Assembly: GCA_900473805.1 (NCBI GenBank)
Contig: UCMS01000018.1
Coordinates: 1 to 44,547 of the forward strand
Source: Hyphomicrobiales bacterium
GTDB lineage: Bacteria; Pseudomonadota; Alphaproteobacteria; Rhizobiales; Rhizobiaceae
DNA length: 44,547 nucleotides
Direction: 5' to 3'
Shown here piece after piece: positions 43,278 through 44,547 of the stretch. The position numbers and the translations under genes are program-made. Position 1 is the stretch's first letter. Each line of letters opens with the position of its first letter. Below the pieces are notes generated by a model. That model did no database searches. It was not told where the DNA came from and saw only the letters and a program-made list of their open reading frames with translations.

Positions 43278-43496
43278 TCACGGAAACTTCCGGCCGGTCA
43301 GCATCGCGACCAGCTGATGTCTGTTCCGGATGCCGCTCTGATAGAGCATGATGAGCAACTTCGCATGCTGTTCAGCTTTCGCAGAAGTCGGATCCTCTCC
43401 CCGCAATTCGCACACCCTAACCAGCGCGTTTTGCAATACCGCAAGGTCGTCGGGCCGCAGGGTGGCATCCAGTTTATGTGCGACTTCGTGGATCAT
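43278..43496 (-). CDS. Small hypothetical protein
   Basis: This 72-aa protein reads MIHEVAHKLDATLRPDDLAV LQNALVRVCELRGEDPTSAK then AEQHAKLLIMLYQSGIRNRHQLVAMLTGRKFP. It appears all-helical, with regular amphipathic spacing, and looks like a real protein, but I cannot name its family. It has no membrane segment or signal. The start ATG 43496 lacks a clear ribosome binding site. It lies upstream of nothing on its strand but a cyclase remnant; the genes to its right are two ArsR-type regulators. Confidence 0.6.
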   Translation of the reverse strand: MIHEVAHKLDATLRPDDLAVLQNALVRVCELRGEDPTSAKAEQHAKLLIMLYQSGIRNRHQLVAMLTGRKFP

Positions 43497-43728
43497 GGGC
43501 GGAAAATAGGCAACGGCATGGAGCGGACAAGGGTATTGCCTAATATACCGCTTAGCGATCTCGGAAAACCAACGAACAGTTTAGTACATTCACTCATACC
43601 GAAGATTTATCCGCCAAGGAAGTCGTGCGGCGCACCTCTCATCCTCATGGCACGAGCGGCAAAATCTGCCCTTGGCTTACTCCTAGTTGCGGAGGTCGCG
43701 ACGCCCTCTGGAGATGGGGGGTGCGCCC

Positions 43729-44022
43729 CTAGAGGTTTTCGGCCAGCCAGATTTTAAATCTCGAGATCAAGTCCTCGTTGCGCCGATACCGCACGCTGTT
43801 CCCGACCCTCGTGGCGTGCAATAGTCCCGCTCTTTTGAGTATCCCGAGATGACTTGATACCGCCGACTGGGAGAGACCGTTACGCTCAAAGCAGCCGGCA
43901 CTTACTCCGAGGAGTGTCTCATCCTCAGATAAACCGAATGTCTGCTCCGGATCTTTGAGCCAAGCGACAAACTCCATGCGATCCGGGTGGGACAGTGCTT
44001 TCAACACCTCTTCGACATCCAT
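43729..44022 (-). CDS. ArsR/SmtB-family transcriptional regulator
   Basis: This is a 97-aa winged helix-turn-helix repressor. DVEEVLKALSHPDRMEFVAW is the first helix pair. GVSAGCFERNGLSQSAVSSHLGILKRAGLLHATRVGNSVRYRRN is the recognition helix and wing. One Cys (SAGCFER) lies just before the recognition helix but no CXC metal site is visible, so the inducer may not be a metal. The gene follows the other ArsR gene by 18 bp on the same strand. Target genes are not apparent in the window; the paired genes may form an operon that regulates itself. Confidence 0.85.
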   Translation of the reverse strand: MDVEEVLKALSHPDRMEFVAWLKDPEQTFGLSEDETLLGVSAGCFERNGLSQSAVSSHLGILKRAGLLHATRVGNSVRYRRNEDLISRFKIWLAENL

Positions 44023-44040
44023 ATCGGACCCACCCGCGGA

Positions 44041-44361
44041 TTACTGCCGCAATCCCAGCTCCGCCATCAAGCGGATGACCACATCGCTCTCGCAGCGGTA
44101 GTATCGCACCTGGCTATCGATCCTCACCTTTACTAGATTGGCAGTTCGCAATTTCCCAAGGTGCTGGGATAAAGCCGACTGGCTGAGATTAAGCTCCTTG
44201 GCGAGCTCATTAACCGACCACTCGCGCTCGATCAGACGGATCAACGCACCGAGTCTCGTTCTGTTGGACATGCTGGATAGCAGCACGGCCGCCTCGTCCA
44301 GCGAAAGTCCAGTCCCGTGCTGGCCGTTGCTCCACAGGCGTACACCATCGGCAATTTGCAT
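44041..44361 (-). CDS. ArsR/SmtB-family transcriptional regulator
   Basis: This is a 106-aa winged helix-turn-helix protein: LSLDEAAVLLSSMSNRTRLG ALIRLIEREWSVNELAKELN and LSQSALSQHLGKLRTANLVKVRIDSQVRYYRCESDVV. The recognition helix LSQSALSQHLGKL is classic for the family. The only Cys is near the C-terminus (YYRCESD), so metal sensing is not suggested. It is the first gene of a pair, with 186 bp of upstream DNA to the window edge. The two proteins differ considerably, so they are not a recent duplication. Confidence 0.87.
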   Translation of the reverse strand: MQIADGVRLWSNGQHGTGLSLDEAAVLLSSMSNRTRLGALIRLIEREWSVNELAKELNLSQSALSQHLGKLRTANLVKVRIDSQVRYYRCESDVVIRLMAELGLRQ

Positions 44362-44547
44362 AGGACAACCTTTATAAAGAGAATTTACGGTAGCTTGCTT
44401 AATTATGGTTAACCAATGCTAAAATGCCAGGGCAGGATCCTCCTACATCGCATTAGACGTTAGTAGTGGAGTTGATCACTTAATCAGGATGCTGGCGCTT
44501 ACCGCTTCTGGGAGCTGCTCTAGGCAATCTAGCCTGCCCCTTCACAG
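44362..44547 (-). promoter_or_regulatory. Probable promoter/operator region of the ArsR pair
   Basis: Non-coding to the window edge and AT-rich next to the gene. It includes atggttaaccaat around 44405-44417, a ggttaacc palindrome that could be an operator. Confidence 0.35.

Overview
The window looks like an accessory replicon or genomic island of a Rhizobiaceae alphaproteobacterium (Rhizobium/Agrobacterium/Ensifer type). This is inferred from the RHE_PE00001-type protein, the alphaproteobacterial flagellin ends, the style of the PAS/HisKA hybrid kinases, PilZ and Tad-like proteins, and the many insertion sequences. No rRNA, tRNA, CRISPR array, replication gene or integron was seen.

Layout. 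1-4.85 kb is a mosaic of mobile elements and debris: the 3' part of an IS21 element (istA end, istB, right terminus), the remains of a VOC-family gene and of a DHA2-type MFS transporter joined head to head, and a cytochrome c remnant. A complete IS110/IS1111-type element follows, next to an inverted 167-bp fragment of itself. 4.86-8.24 kb is a plasmid-type module: an RHE_PE00001-family gene (-) diverges from a compact operon phd - vapC (PIN toxin) - second Phd-like antitoxin - tyrosine recombinase, with tandem inverted repeats between. 8.3-21.3 kb is a signalling block: a small RMF/CrpP-like protein, a GAF-PAS-GGDEF-EAL protein, an OmpR-type regulator, an 804-aa hybrid kinase, a PilZ protein with a CheY-like receiver, a REC-EAL protein and a 1381-aa multi-PAS hybrid kinase.

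21.4-27.1 kb is a Cu/Ag-type efflux operon on the minus strand (Met/Cys-rich small protein, FixH-like protein, CusB-like adaptor, CusA-like RND pump, 39-aa membrane peptide), followed on the plus strand by a fasciclin-domain protein and a frameshifted DoxX gene. 28.5-30.7 kb is a flagellin gene split by an IS3-family (IS407-like) element with a 4-bp target duplication. Next comes a decayed second copy of the Met/Cys-rich cus-operon gene.

31.6-36.2 kb returns to c-di-GMP: GAF-EAL, a PilZ protein, a candidate small structured RNA with its own promoter and terminator, and a second GAF-PAS-GGDEF-EAL protein similar to the first. 36.4-40.4 kb carries an unusual single polypeptide joining an adenylation domain, a carrier domain and a membrane acyltransferase, then a TadG-like protein. 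The end holds a Cache-HisKA_2 sensor kinase, a diguanylate cyclase remnant, a small conserved-looking protein and two tandem ArsR-type repressors.

The theme is environmental sensing routed through c-di-GMP (three EAL proteins plus a fourth GGDEF remnant, two PilZ receptors, three sensor kinases), alongside copper-type metal tolerance and cell-surface functions. How these signalling genes connect with each other is inference; only close spacing, overlaps and domain content are visible.
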